Source of the DNA: Heliocidaris erythrogramma
Taxonomy: Eukaryota; Echinodermata; Echinoidea; Camarodonta; Echinometridae
Assembly (NCBI GenBank): GCA_025617745.1
Contig: CM046864.1
Span: 31,935,239 to 31,999,238, forward strand
Reading direction: 5' to 3'
DNA length: 64,000 nt
In this document: in pieces, positions 46,401-57,990 of the stretch
Layout of the letters: the number at the start of each line of letters is the position of its first letter
Position numbering within the stretch: the first letter of the stretch is position 1
Program-made: the position numbers and the translations under genes
Notes under the pieces: generated by a model
What the model saw: the letters and a program-made list of their open reading frames with translations, nothing else
What the model was told of the DNA's origin: nothing
Databases searched by the model: none

Positions 46401-47062
46401 GGTGGGTGGAGGCATAAAAATTTGAATGTTTACAAAAATTAAAGTCTGTCATCTGCTGAAGACCTTGACATACACAGTATGGAGTGACATAATTAAAAAG
46501 AAATCACCTACAGTACAGTGCAAAGTCACTATAATGAGGACCTTGGGACCACGAAAATTACCTTACTATATCAGGAATTTCCTTATATATGCGTACAAAA
46601 ACAAAAGAACCTTTTATATCAGGAATCTTAATATTGGAGCTCTATATAGTGACTTTCCACTCTATATTCTAGCAACATCTAATCTTATTTGAGCTAAATC
46701 TGGGCCTCTACGCATGGTTGTTACAACATAATGGGTTGGTGACAGGTTGTCAGAATGTCTCAAACTCTCCATTAGAATTCTCATTTGAAACTTCATTTCA
46801 TTGGCCTTATCAGTATCCTCGACTGCATTTGAAAATAAATTTTCAATCAGACAAGTGAATGCAAAATATAATAGGTCTATGAATGTTTTACACTGACACT
46901 GGTAGGCAGATGACTGATGCCTTTTAGTAGAGTGACTTCACCTTTGGTGGTTAGTAGAGCATAATAGGATAAATTCAAGGTTTTCTATTTTGTATGACAA
47001 TGCATATAAATTGTAAAATTTAGAGGGCCATACAATAATAGACAAAAGTCAAAATAAATAAC

Positions 47063-47263
47063 CTTAGAGAGAACATATTTCATGGCCGTTGGGCAAGTTT
47101 TCATCACCCGCCATGTCGTTTGGGAAGAGTCTTGAAAATCACTCAGCCACTTCTTTGCGCTCTCTACAGTTTGGGCACTCAGCAGCAGTGATGTCACAAC
47201 CCCTGACGTTCCTTGGGTCTCAAAGGATTGAACATAATAGTCATAACCGGGAGGTAAGATTGC
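47063..47263 (-). CDS. Exon 2 of an unknown minus-strand gene
   Basis: A strong acceptor (CTCTCTCTCTTCTTCAG) precedes 67 codons starting AILPPGYDYYVQSFETQG and including SAKKWLSDFQDSSQTTWRVM; the exon ends YVLSK|GTTATT (donor weaker than consensus). It is phase 0 at both ends and joins exon 1 in frame. The WLSDFQ...TTWRV...KYVL pattern resembles the leading part of an expanded family of uncharacterised invertebrate proteins, but I cannot name the family. No downstream exon was found before the repeat at 46.4 kb or beyond it. Confidence 0.6.
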
Positions 47264-48200
47264 CTGAAGAAGAGAGAGAGAGAAAGAGAGGGGAAAAAAA
47301 CCTTCACATAGTTTAAGAAAAGTGTCTTATTGGCTGAGCCAGGGATTGACAGAATTATTTAACTTTTCTGAATTGCTGAAATAAAGTTAGATCTATTTTG
47401 GCAGTCTTGTTATCATCAATCTTGTCTCTTATTTTTTCCCCCAATTTTTTTATGTTTACTATCATTTTTACTATGTATTTGTAGTAAACATCAAAAACTT
47501 GTGTTTGGGGCAATCGCAAAGCATTATTTTTTTTATATTATACTTTTTATTGCATATGCTATTACATAAACAATGTTAAGTTCCTTGAAATTAAATAAAT
47601 TAAACAAAATCAAATAGAATGCTGTCATTTTTTCTTTTTCTTCTCTGTTGTATTTTCAGTCTAAGTCACTGGATAAGTGATAATGCAATTGACTGTGTGG
47701 GGGGGGGGGGGGGAGGGGGGAGGGCAGGTGCCCAACCCCCCTCCAATTGAACGGCCAAAAATAATCAAGAAAAAAGAGGAAAGGAGCTAAGTTACAAGCT
47801 AACAGTAACAGTTTTCAGTAAGTGATCTATGACACAGGTATTAAAACAAAACAAAAATAAAAGGAAGTGACAAGCCTTACAAGAGCAAGGAAGGAAAAAA
47901 AAAGGAGAAGACTGAACGGAACTCTCTGCATTCTGCACCCAATCCTCTGGAAAAAAAAAATAGTGCCTCATTCCACTCCACTCAGAACTAGGCCTATTAA
48001 GTTAGAGTACTGACTCAGTGAGTATGTGACTGTATAGAACAGTTGAACTAACAACTAACTGTTAGTGTTAGTGTCCATATTATTGACCTAGGCTTAAGAA
48101 CTCCAGTGGACAGACAATTGATGGGCCTAGGTCTGCATCATAATTCGTTTAATCAGTCAGTCACATCTCACACTCACAAATAGCGTACACACTTGTATTT

Positions 48201-48248
48201 CTTTTTTGGCATGCCTCTTTTTTGGCATGCCTCTTTTTTGGCATGCCT
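48201..48248. repeat. 16-bp tandem triplication in an intron
   Basis: Three perfect copies of CTTTTTTGGCATGCCT, about 65 bp downstream of the exon 1 donor (minus strand). Confidence 0.9.
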
Positions 48249-48318
48249 CTTTTTTAATTAAAAAAAAATGAGGGCAATATTTCCACTAGATTTTAATGTT
48301 AGAGTCATTTAGACCTAC

Positions 48319-48516
48319 CTGAAGAGATGCTGGAATTTCCTCTACACCATCATCATGGACATGGATATGGGCAAACTCAGAGACAGAGTCAGAGGCAGAG
48401 GCAGAGCTAACAGTAACAACACTGCAGTCAGACTCAGAGTCAGACTCGGAGCCTTCAGCGATTAACCCTGAACCTGAGGCTGAGCTTGAGACTTCATCAT
48501 CACCCACCTCCATCAT
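48319..48516 (-). CDS. Exon 1 of an unknown minus-strand gene
   Basis: The ATG at 48,516 opens 66 codons, MMEVGDDEVSSSASGSGLIA and on to EEIPASLQ, very rich in Ser, Asp and Glu and so probably disordered. It ends at a consensus donor CTTCAG|GTAGGT (48,318-48,313), phase 0. The frame stays open upstream to about 48,612, so an earlier start is possible. Exon 2 (47,263-47,063) continues in the same phase across a ~1.05-kb intron. Acidic N-termini are common in nuclear proteins, but no function can be assigned. A GC-rich, CpG-containing stretch (48,510-48,780) just upstream may be the promoter. Confidence 0.6.
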
Positions 48517-48775
48517 GTCGATATCTACTTCGTCTTCGACCGCGCGTCGCAAATTGATTCTAGCTAACACACCGTACCCGACGTCGAATGATATGAACGA
48601 CAAAACGTGCACATTAATTCATTCAAAGAACCCGCGTCTCGATCTCTCTACGTTACGTATAATGCGCTCGCTACGTATGTGTAGGGTTGCTACAATGCGT
48701 AGGGTTGAGCTCAAGCCGTTTCGTTGCGATTTTGGAAAAATCTGCCTAGGCAAGGTTGTAAAACGTAAACGCGCG

Positions 48776-49233
48776 TCCGGGGGGTAGTTGTCCGGGGGGT
48801 AGTTGTCCTAGGGGGTGGTTGTCCGGGGGGGTTGTCCGGGGAGAAGTTGTCCGGGGTAGTTGTCCAGGGGGTTGTTGTCCGGGGGTAGTTGTCATGGGGG
48901 TTGTTGTCTGGGGGTAGTTGTCCGTGGGGAAGTTGTCCGGGAGTAGTTGTCTTGGGGTAGTTGTTAGGGGGGTAGTTGTCCTAGGGGGTGGTTGTCCGGG
49001 GGTAGTTGTCCGGGGGGTAGTTGTCCTAGGGGTGGTTGTCTGGGGGTAGTTGTCATGGGGGTAGTTGTCTGGGGTGGTTGTCCAGGGGGTAGTTATCCGG
49101 GCAGTTGTCCTAGGGGGTGGTTGTCCGGGGGTGGTTGTCCGGGGGTAGTTGTCCGGGGGGGGGGGGTAGTTGTCTAAGGGTGGTTGTCCGGGGGGGGGGT
49201 AGTTGTCCGGGGGAAGTTGTCCGGGGGGTAGTT
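48776..49233. repeat. GGACAACTACCCC minisatellite, third block
   Basis: About 28 units of GGGGGTAGTTGTCC and GGTGGTTGTCC, the same family and orientation as 43,615-43,790. It runs into the assembly gap; frames here are repeat translations. Confidence 0.95.
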
Positions 49234-49733
49234 NNNNNNNNNNNNNNNNNNNNNNNNNNNNNNNNNNNNNNNNNNNNNNNNNNNNNNNNNNNNNNNNNNN
49301 NNNNNNNNNNNNNNNNNNNNNNNNNNNNNNNNNNNNNNNNNNNNNNNNNNNNNNNNNNNNNNNNNNNNNNNNNNNNNNNNNNNNNNNNNNNNNNNNNNNN
49401 NNNNNNNNNNNNNNNNNNNNNNNNNNNNNNNNNNNNNNNNNNNNNNNNNNNNNNNNNNNNNNNNNNNNNNNNNNNNNNNNNNNNNNNNNNNNNNNNNNNN
49501 NNNNNNNNNNNNNNNNNNNNNNNNNNNNNNNNNNNNNNNNNNNNNNNNNNNNNNNNNNNNNNNNNNNNNNNNNNNNNNNNNNNNNNNNNNNNNNNNNNNN
49601 NNNNNNNNNNNNNNNNNNNNNNNNNNNNNNNNNNNNNNNNNNNNNNNNNNNNNNNNNNNNNNNNNNNNNNNNNNNNNNNNNNNNNNNNNNNNNNNNNNNN
49701 NNNNNNNNNNNNNNNNNNNNNNNNNNNNNNNNN
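49234..49733. other. Assembly gap, 500 N
   Basis: Exactly 500 N, a conventional placeholder rather than a measured distance. The gap lies directly after the minisatellite, which probably caused it. Confidence 1.
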
Positions 49734-49859
49734 TTTTTCACTTTCATGATTCTGTACATTGTAATCATATTGTTTTGTATATGGAAAAATGAGATGAAAT
49801 AAAACCTGCATCAATCAATCAGAAAAATGTGCACATTCCATATGTTTTTAATGATAGGT

Positions 49860-50105
49860 GAATTTGAATGAAAACTTTGTTATGTTGAATGACCAGGTGT
49901 GAAATTGAATGATCCGGACGTCCGATTTGCTAGCGTTGACAAATTTGAATGCAAACTGCGTATTTGTAACCGGTTGTTAAATTGAATGATACAAGTACAA
50001 ATTCCATTGACCAAAAGAAGTAATTCAAATGAACGAAGTGCATTTTGAATGACATTCTCAAGCCTACATCGGTATTTTGCGAATTTGAATGACCCATGTA
50101 TCAAA
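49860..50105. repeat. Clustered TTGAATGA motif
   Basis: TTGAATGA or close variants occur about eight times in 245 bp (49,866, 49,884, 49,905, 49,948, 49,983, 50,044 and 50,081, plus one inverted ATTCAAATGA at about 50,025) at irregular spacing, without an obvious larger repeat unit. Confidence 0.7.
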
Positions 50106-50534
50106 ACTAATGAAAAGCTTACAAAGTTGGGCGAGAAAACCTATAATATAAAGTATCAACTTTACTACAACGTAATTATGTTCAATGAATTACCCACAAC
50201 TTGAAAAATAACCTCACGTGTAGAATTTGCATTCGTTTATTTACAAACTTTAAAAAAAAAAATCAAAAAAAAAATCAGCGTTTTGAATTGTGTCAAATCA
50301 AGGAGTTATCAAATAATCCCCGGTCAAAGTGAAGACCATCTTGCTTCAACAGACACTATGCATATAGTGGTATTCCTTTTTAAATATGTGAAAATGTGCT
50401 CATAGGTAAATGGTGTAGTGTCTGCGTATTAAGTGAATTCAGAACTGAAAATGCACCTCTTCATGTATTCAATTATACTGAGGGCTTTGTTGTTACCAAG
50501 TGACCCTATGAGATGAAATGATCAGAACCGATAG

Positions 50535-50970
50535 CACAGTGTATTTTGCGTGGGCTGCAACGTTCAGCTTTTGTTAGTCAAATACAAAATAGTGACCTCG
50601 TTCCTGCTAGGTTGGCTCTGATCAATCTATGTGTGTGTGTGGACAAAAGTATATTTTTATTATTTTATTTTGATGTCGTCGCTCTCTCCGAAGCTGTATC
50701 TCGGTACGTTTCGAAAGGAATGAATGCTTTTTTTATGAAAGGCGTTAAGCTACGCCAGCCAAACACAAAGCCTATTCAGATCCCAACCCACAAACATGAT
50801 GCTGTGATACATGATGGGGAATATATCATTTTCGTAGATGGGCTGTTTACTCGTTTAATATATTTCACATTATCTCAAATGACATGGACAGATTCCAATA
50901 CACTAAGTATTGGGTTTAAAGAAAGAGAATAAAATAACGTTGATTGAATATTGACAACACGGAACATGTA
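50535..50970 (+). repeat. Dispersed ~420-bp repeat, copy 1
   Basis: Direct-orientation homologue of about 61,765-62,170. Shared landmarks are GTTCCT.GTAGGTT, TATGAAAGGCGTTAAGCTAC, TTTCACATTATCTCA and ACGTTGATTGAA. The open frame here is not conserved in copy 2, so it is not coding. Confidence 0.8.
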
Positions 50971-51979
50971 CTAACATTAATTTTAATAACAATTATTGAC
51001 GGAAATTCCAAAATTATATTGTTATTTTTTAATTCATGTATTTACTCCTTGACTACTGGATTCTGTCATTGCATAGGCTCAATACATGGGCTTCTTCTGA
51101 AAGGCCCGTGGGTAGCGTTGACGCGCACGCCACCATTCGTTCAACCTTAGTTGGTTAAAATCAGTACAAACGATCAAACATATAAGATAAACACAATTTA
51201 TATAATTTTTAAAATATTTTATTGATTTCCTTGAAAAAAAAAATTCATGTAGTAAATACTTTCTGTTCAGGTGTAATACAAGCATGACAAATACATGTAT
51301 ACATTTCGAAGGTAATATTTGGGGGTCTGCTCAAAATAGTGTTCAAGTTTCTTTCAACATGGATTCGTATATAAAATTTAATGCTGAAAACGATGGAATC
51401 GACTGATTTTTTGACAAAAAGTGCCCCAAAGTGCCCACATTTTATGTTTTAGTGGCCGCCATTGTTTTTATGCATTTCAGAGCCAACCTTGGACCTAGAA
51501 ATGTTCGTTTGGTGTTGAAAACCCACTATAAACAGTAAAATGAAATATGGTAATGGCTAATACCCACCAAAGACCTCAGGGGGCGGCATTTGTTCCAAAC
51601 AGGCCCAAAGGAGCAGCTACTCACTATAGTCGAAAAGAATACTTTAGATGCTTTTCTCGCGGTAATAGAAGCTCTGTTAATGGCTATATCAAAATACAAT
51701 GATACATTGTGGGTATAATATAGGTTGGCTAAATATGTGCCAGGTGCCCAAATTATGGTTTTAGAGGGCCAAATGTAACTTAAGTGATTATAGATTATAG
51801 AGCATTAAGGTCCCCTTTTATGGAATTACAAAGGAACTTCATTTAATAGACTTTTCCACTGTGAATCCAGATATGTCAACCATATTACGTGAATTCCATT
51901 CATTAATCTGTAAACTTGAAAATAAAAAAAAATAACTGGGAACGCCCCTAAAATTTTGGAAAATCGGTCCAGCGATCGA
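50971..51979. other. No gene; upstream region of the P2X7-like pseudogene
   Basis: AT-rich sequence becoming more GC-balanced after 51,400. No exon is supported. Confidence 0.4.
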
Positions 51980-51997
51980 TGACGTCATGTGACGTCA
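51980..51997 (+). promoter_or_regulatory. Tandem CRE sites
   Basis: Two perfect TGACGTCA palindromes at 51,980-51,987 and 51,990-51,997, about 145 bp upstream of the ATG at 52,140. TGACGTCA is the CREB/ATF site. The spacing and position suggest a promoter; activity is inferred. Confidence 0.6.
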
Positions 51998-52714
51998 CAC
52001 GCAGAACGCTCGACTCACACAAGCTGGATCAGTATCGATGTGTTTGTTATAGGCTATTGAACTTCGTGTAGATCCCTTCGACTTCGTGCCATTTCAGCCC
52101 TTCATTTTAGCTTTTTAAATACAAAATCCTACATCAACGATGCCATCTTCTTCGGACAGCGAGGACACTTATTCAGGATCAGATATATCTGATTAGGAGC
52201 ATCAAGTCCCAGAAAGAAATTGAAGAGGAATTAGGGGCCCGGCCGTATATGTTTGAGCTAGAAATGTCGGATTCAGGGCAAGATTCTGATGATGACAGAG
52301 ACGTCCCTGATTTTAATAACGGAGAGGATATCGACAGGAGACTTGGGAATAACAACTGGTAATTCATTTTCGATAATAAATTACCGATTAAAGTTTAATT
52401 CACGCATATCCACGTATTATGAATCTTGTTTACGCTTGCAAATTGCTCGAGAGGCTGAGCTGATACTTCGCTGATCGAGGCAGTGAGCTCGATGTGCGCA
52501 GGGGTACACGCCGCGCTGTTTGGTCGTTCGCCTGCTGACCCTGCCTGGGCTTGCGCTTGGGCAGTTTTACTGGTGCATGGGGTAGTAGCGTTTGATTCTA
52601 GTAAATTCTAACATTGATATCCAGAAAACTCTTAGCTCTCCTGTTATCTTGCTTGTTTTCTTTGTACTGCTACACTAAGTAAGTGTAGGCACCGTTATAG
52701 TTGATAATATATAT

Positions 52715-53373
52715 GTGACCCGACGCCTCAAAACCTACAATAAGTCGCCAAAATTATTTTTTTTGTTTTATACATTTTCCGAAAGTAGAGATTCTCAGCT
52801 TTCCAATGGTATATCACTTGCCTAGTTTACTCAATGATAACACCTTTAAATATCACATTTAGAATCAGTATGTAACCAGCAATCAATAACTCCTATTCAG
52901 AGAAAATGGCCATTTAAGTTCGGAACAAAAGAGTGCTAAACCTTCGCTCTCTGCGTGCGCAAGTAAAACTGGGTATTCCAATAGCCATAGCAACCGGTAT
53001 GAAGGGATTATCAGATTAGGCTGAATTTTGGCATGCTGCTCCAGGAGGACCTATTCATTACTCACTCCAAAAATCAATTTAATACCTTTAGAGGTAAAGT
53101 AGTAATTTGGCATTGAATGAAAGTATTACAAAAGCTCTCCAAACATTCATTAGCTCGACAGGTGAAAAAAAAGGAGTCATTTTAAAATGCCCCAAAAACA
53201 TATTTCTAAGTCGAATTACGACTCACAGACTTGAGACATGATAGAATGATAATGAAACTACCCATTTCTATAAAAAACAGAAAATCGACAGATCAAAGCA
53301 AATTTACTATTTTGGGCTGTTTGCTACGTTGTGGTCCGTGCGACTTATTGTAGGTTTTGAGGCGGCGGGTCAC
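52715..53373. mobile_element. 660-bp GTGACC-family MITE, copy 1
   Basis: Terminal repeats start GTGACCCG and run through CCTCAAAACCTACAATAAG to AAGTCGC. Flanks are ATAT on both sides (52,711-52,714 and 53,374-53,377). It lies in the first intron of the P2X7-like pseudogene. No coding capacity. Confidence 0.9.
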
Positions 53374-53377
53374 ATAT

Positions 53378-54059
53378 GATCTTCTTCTTCTTCTCACTCC
53401 GCTTATGTCGGAGATCAGCAACAGATTATTGCATGTATGATGGGGATCCCTATGTCTAAGTAGGAAAATGACATTTATGTTGTGGGCATTTGTCATATTG
53501 GATTATCTTATTAGGGAAGGAAAAAACCTGGGGTGGTACTGTCAAAATCTTTTGTGTATTAAAGTTAAATGATAATTGTCATAACAAATCTAAATTAGGA
53601 CTACAATGTAGTCAAAGCTGGTTGCATTTGTGTAAAATGCAAAAGACATCTCTGCAAGCACGAATGATGAGAGTTTGTTCCATGCAATTTCAAAAGATAA
53701 CATAGTTTTGAGAACAAGGCCCCTGTTCATTATTCCTTTTCACACCCCTCCCCCCATTCCAAATAGGCCTGTCAAAAAAAAAAAAAAAAAACACCCCATG
53801 CATCTTCATAACGGTGGGTCTGGTTATACATGTATTTGTAGTCCAGTGACAAATTTAATTGTGTTTTCCAAAAAAAAAAGCTTTGCACAAGACATTAATG
53901 CATTCCCTACGAGAAGCAAGTGATTTGGGTAGTCAACAGTTATGTTTAAAAAATAATTTTGACTAATGTCGTTAGTAAAACTTAGAAAGGGATTATAGTT
54001 GTGAAATAGAACACTGGCTATCATGATACTGAGTGATACTGATTTATTTCAAGTTCCAG
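53378..54059. other. Intron sequence, no other feature
   Basis: AT-rich intron with poly-A runs (53,775-53,792 and 53,870-53,878). Confidence 0.5.
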
Positions 54060-54852
54060 ATGTTCTTGCAGTGGAGGTTGTGTCCCAATGCCAGTGGTGA
54101 CAGAGTCTGTCTGCTGTACGCAGATGAACCAGATTGTTGCCAAGATGGACTCATTTGAAGATGCTGAACTTGACTGCATCACCGAGCACCCAGGATTTCA
54201 TCCAGTGTGTCTGGACCGGTACGTGATGGAAACTGCTTACACTTAGTATCGGCAGCAGTATGGCGGACAGGCAAGGCAGGATGCAACTGAAAATCAGTAA
54301 GTACACCATATTTTTGTTTTAATCCCTATTGCAGTATTCCTGTATTATATAAAGCAGTTTGGATGCAAAATGCCAATTTGGCTCCTTATGAAATTAATAT
54401 TACGATATTCTATAAAAGAAAATAATGTTTTAGCTTTAATGTAAATAGAGGAAGATTATTCTATTTGCAGTGTACATGTATTTTCTATTCCTATGTGCAG
54501 ATTAACGTTTGTTTCCTCTTTCCCAATCACAACATTTTACACTGCGATGTTGACAACTAAATTATTAGCTAATCTTCTATTGGTTATTTGTGAAGTTCAA
54601 AGTAAAAGTTACCTCACTATCACCTACATCATAGACTACACTGTGCATTGTTTTGAAGTTGTCTAATCATAGTTTCCTTTGTACTCTTAAAAAAAAATCT
54701 TTTATAGGAAAGCCAGGCATGTGGCCTATAGGCAGCTTGTTAAATGGTGTTTCCTGGGCAGGGCAGTACGTGTTCCTCTTCAATCTTGTGCCGTGACAAG
54801 AATCCGTGCAGCATTTCCATCAGAAGAATACAGGGGCTTTGAAGAGGCGTAG

Positions 54853-55873
54853 ACCTACATACAATTTTGCTGTTGATATCTTTTCCCCACCTTGTCAAGA
54901 TCTATGTTTACAGAAAAATATATGTTTTACTTCCACCTTATTACTGAGATTTTTATTCTAAGATAGATTTTCAAATATAATTTTTTTAAATTGGAAATAT
55001 TCCCTGCATTTTACCTCTTTAGGGTATTTTCTTTTCAAAGTTAACTGCATGTATATATATTTTTTCAACCTTGGCAAAAAAATCAAAAGGGAGGACAGCT
55101 CTGTGGAACTTTAATTTAAGCTATGCAACCATTATTCTCATATTGTTTTTTTACTGGGGCTTTATGACATGCACAAATCTCAACATTATGCAAAGGTGAT
55201 AGTAGAATTGAACATTTTAAAAATATTTATGTATCAGAACTGTTGTTCCATCAGTGTAAACATTTACACAAAGTTTCATTATTTGAAAGAAAAAATTATA
55301 CTGAGTACTAATGACTGGCACACATGATCTTTTATTTACTCGGGTCATTCATGGGATCATCATTATTGTTGCTTCACATCATAATTCTTTTCAAATTGAC
55401 ATTATTTTTTCTACAGATTTTTTTCTTCTTTCATTTGATTGATTGTTGTATTTATTATTATGTACTTATATATGTTGGTCTAGTTGTTAACTTGATAACG
55501 CTTAGATAGCATAAAAATGCTAGTACGTCATTTCTATATTTCATGATATTTAATTCCTATACATGGATATCAGTTTCCCTGAAAGTTGGGTTTATTACAT
55601 GGGGGTGTGCTACACTGTGACAATAATATGGTAAAAATTATATTGCTGTTTTTGGTTCAAGTATCAGAGGAAAAGAGGAGTCTAGGAGGCTTATTTTGAA
55701 TATTCATTTTCATTGTCAGAAATAACATTGGAATTAGGTAACTGAGTTCACAGACGCAAAACAATCCAGCTGCAGCTAGTCTGAGTTTCATCACATCTAA
55801 GTATTTGCCCAGTATAAACAATAGAGCAAAATGACTTAAAATATACATGGACTTTATCAGTCAGTAATATATG
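54853..55873. other. No gene recognised
   Basis: AT-rich 3' flank of the pseudogene. No clear polyadenylation context was chosen among several AT-rich candidates. Confidence 0.4.
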
Positions 55874-56043
55874 GGGACCAGTTTCCCTCCACCATCCCCT
55901 GACAAGAAAAAAAAAAAACAAAAAAAAAAGGTCTTCATTCTAAAAGGGGGGGGGGGCACAATCGAGAAAATGGCGGATCGTATATGGTCAAAATGCATAC
56001 TTTTCTTCCAAAGGGGGGGGGGGGGGGGTGGATCCGCCAGTGC
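55874..56043 (-). mobile_element. hAT-like MITE, truncated
   Basis: The reverse complement matches about 25,960-26,150: GGATCCGCCAGTG at its right end, an AATGGCGGATCG internal block, two G runs, and GTTTCCCTCCACCATC at the left where it breaks off. Only one terminus is present. Confidence 0.7.
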
Positions 56044-57990
56044 ACAATGGATAAGATGTTGCATAATGAATAGCTATTGTGCAACTAAAGCCACCCATGC
56101 AAAATGGCAGCCATCTTGGTACCCCCATTGTCTCGCACAGGTGAGATCTAAGAGCAGTTGTAGGTCTTTGTCAGTTCTTTGAAGAATTGACAAACCTTTG
56201 TCAGACCAAGCAACTTACAAGTGCATGCCAAATCCTGCTTAACAAAAGAAACAGCTGAACCAAATATCTTGACACAAATAGGTTATATGACATAAAAGTA
56301 TCTTCAATTGAATGTACATGACTACAAAAATGGTTTATTATGAGAAAATCCAGTGTCATGCATTCCACAGCTGATCATGAGTGTCATGGTAGCTAGTGTA
56401 TATGTCAGTGGGTATCTCACAAATAGAACTGCTCTGACATTATTTTGTAAAGAAAATGGCAGCCCCCATGGGATAATGTCAAGCAAGGAAACTGCAACTT
56501 TTGGAGACACTGTTCTCCTTCTTAAATAATCAAATAGGAGTAATTTCAAGATATTTGTAATAGGCTGATAATTATCTACATGATTATAGGCTAATGTTTG
56601 TTGCCTTTTATTCCCCTTTAAGTTAACACAGTTTTCGCCTTTTGATATAAAGGCATATTGATTGCATTATCCATTTTCTGAGATATGAAAATCATTGTAA
56701 TGCGAGAAATATGTTATTTTCCATTGGATTTTGGCAGCCAATCTAAAATCGGTACTTTAATGACGTCATAGGTATTTGAAAATATTTTCATTAGATTCTA
56801 CGGGTCTGAATACCCATAAACCCATCATCTCAGTTTAAATTTTCAGTGAAACTCAGTGAATATGAATTTTGGCGCACTTTGGAGCCATTCTGGCCCACTG
56901 TGCGGCGCCTTTAATTGCAATCAAAAGCCGGATGAATTTAGGTCAGTCATATAAAAATATGCCGTTGCTAAAGGAAAAGAATGATAAGAAAGCTAATATT
57001 GATTTTTACGAAAGGGATATTTATGTATCTAAATAATGAATTATAAACAAGTGCCTGAGTTAATAAATTTGTAACTGTCCTATTGGTTCAAATCCAGATC
57101 AAGAATATTTTCCAGGTTGGAGGCCTCAAGTTCATTCCTGGTAGGACACTTGCTATGACAAACGAAGATGGAAATGTTCAAATAGATATGCAAGGCTTCT
57201 GAAAATTCATTGCATAAGCCAATTCATATTGAAAAGTACCACTGCTCTCTCATCTACTGTGTTGTCGTATTACAGTATTAACTTTGATTGCTTGGTAGGT
57301 GTTGTACTGTGGCTGTGAGCACCAAAAGCATCTTTAAAATATTGGCATTTCACGAAGTGGCATTGTTTTAGTTTAACATTATTTTGAAACAATATAACAG
57401 TCTAGACACGCTAGATATCTCAATTGCAAGCAGCCTGAATGATTGCATTGAAAATGTTAATCATTTAAGACAATGATCATATTGAAATATGGTCGCTGCT
57501 AAGGCAGATTATGATCGAGAAATCTATATTTAGAAAAAAAAGTGGTATATTTCTGTGATTTCACAACACGAAAGATAATGTTGGTGATGATATTATTTTT
57601 ATGAAGTTAATTTCTGACTGTACTGCAAACTGCAATGAATGTGTCGGTATTGAGTTCACGGTCATCTGTAAAATGATGACTGAGGTACATAAGTGTCAAC
57701 ACCCAGTTGACATGAGAGCTACATGTATTCCACTTTCCCCTGCAAGGAGTTCTATAATTATAAATGGATGCCATTAGGAATCCTTTGGATAGAGGTACGG
57801 AACATTTTCAGCAGAATTCCTCTTGCAGCAACGCCCGCTACTTTGGATGAGGTTGAGGATTACCCGTCCATCAAAGTTATCATGAAGAACAGATACAATA
57901 AGGCATTGACAGACTTCAGAACTACATACCAAACTATACTAAGCGCCAGTATGTTGTTATTGTGATATGATTCTACAAATGTGAAGTGAA
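56044..57990. other. No gene recognised
   Basis: It contains repeat-like AAATGGCAGCCCCCATGG (about 56,455; compare 12,330), a CCCCTTTAA end (about 56,613-56,621) that could be a lone Kolobok-type terminus, and a plus-strand 80-codon frame at 57,723 with no recognisable domain. Confidence 0.35.

Larger units (their letters stand above)
52140..54852 (+). pseudogene. P2X7 ballast-domain-like gene, disrupted
   Basis: Three exons fit. Exon 1 (52,140-52,358) starts MPSSSDSEDTYSGSDISD, then in a shifted frame KEIEEELGARPYMFE and an acidic stretch to DIDRRLGNNN, donor TG|GTAATT. Exon 2 (54,072-54,296, or from 54,060) encodes CGGCVPMPVVTESVCC, CITEHPGFHPVCLDRYVMET and YRQQYGG, donor CA|GTAAGT. Exon 3 (54,708-54,852) encodes ARHVAYRQLVKWCF, LQSCAVTRIRAAFPS and EEYRGFEEA, then stop. 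The Cys pattern and the HVAYR...W...L..C....IR..FP......GF run match the zinc- and GDP-binding cytoplasmic 'ballast' of P2X7 receptors; the channel part is absent, as in many invertebrate stand-alone versions. Defects are TAG at 52,194, a frameshift before 52,215, and TAG at 54,244. The alternative acceptor at 54,060 would restore a C-x-C motif but create TGA. Confidence 0.75.

Noticed and set aside
48746..49814. Long open frames on both strands around the gap
   Set aside because: They run through 500 N and the GGACAACTACCCC minisatellite; the translated parts are pure repeat.
50546..50932. 128-codon plus-strand gene
   Set aside because: The homologous repeat at 61.8 kb has stops and indels throughout, so the frame is not conserved.
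54853..56625. Kolobok element carrying the P2X7-like domain
   Set aside because: A lone CCCCTTTAA near 56,613-56,621 could be a right terminus, but no matching left TTAA terminus or transposase was found.
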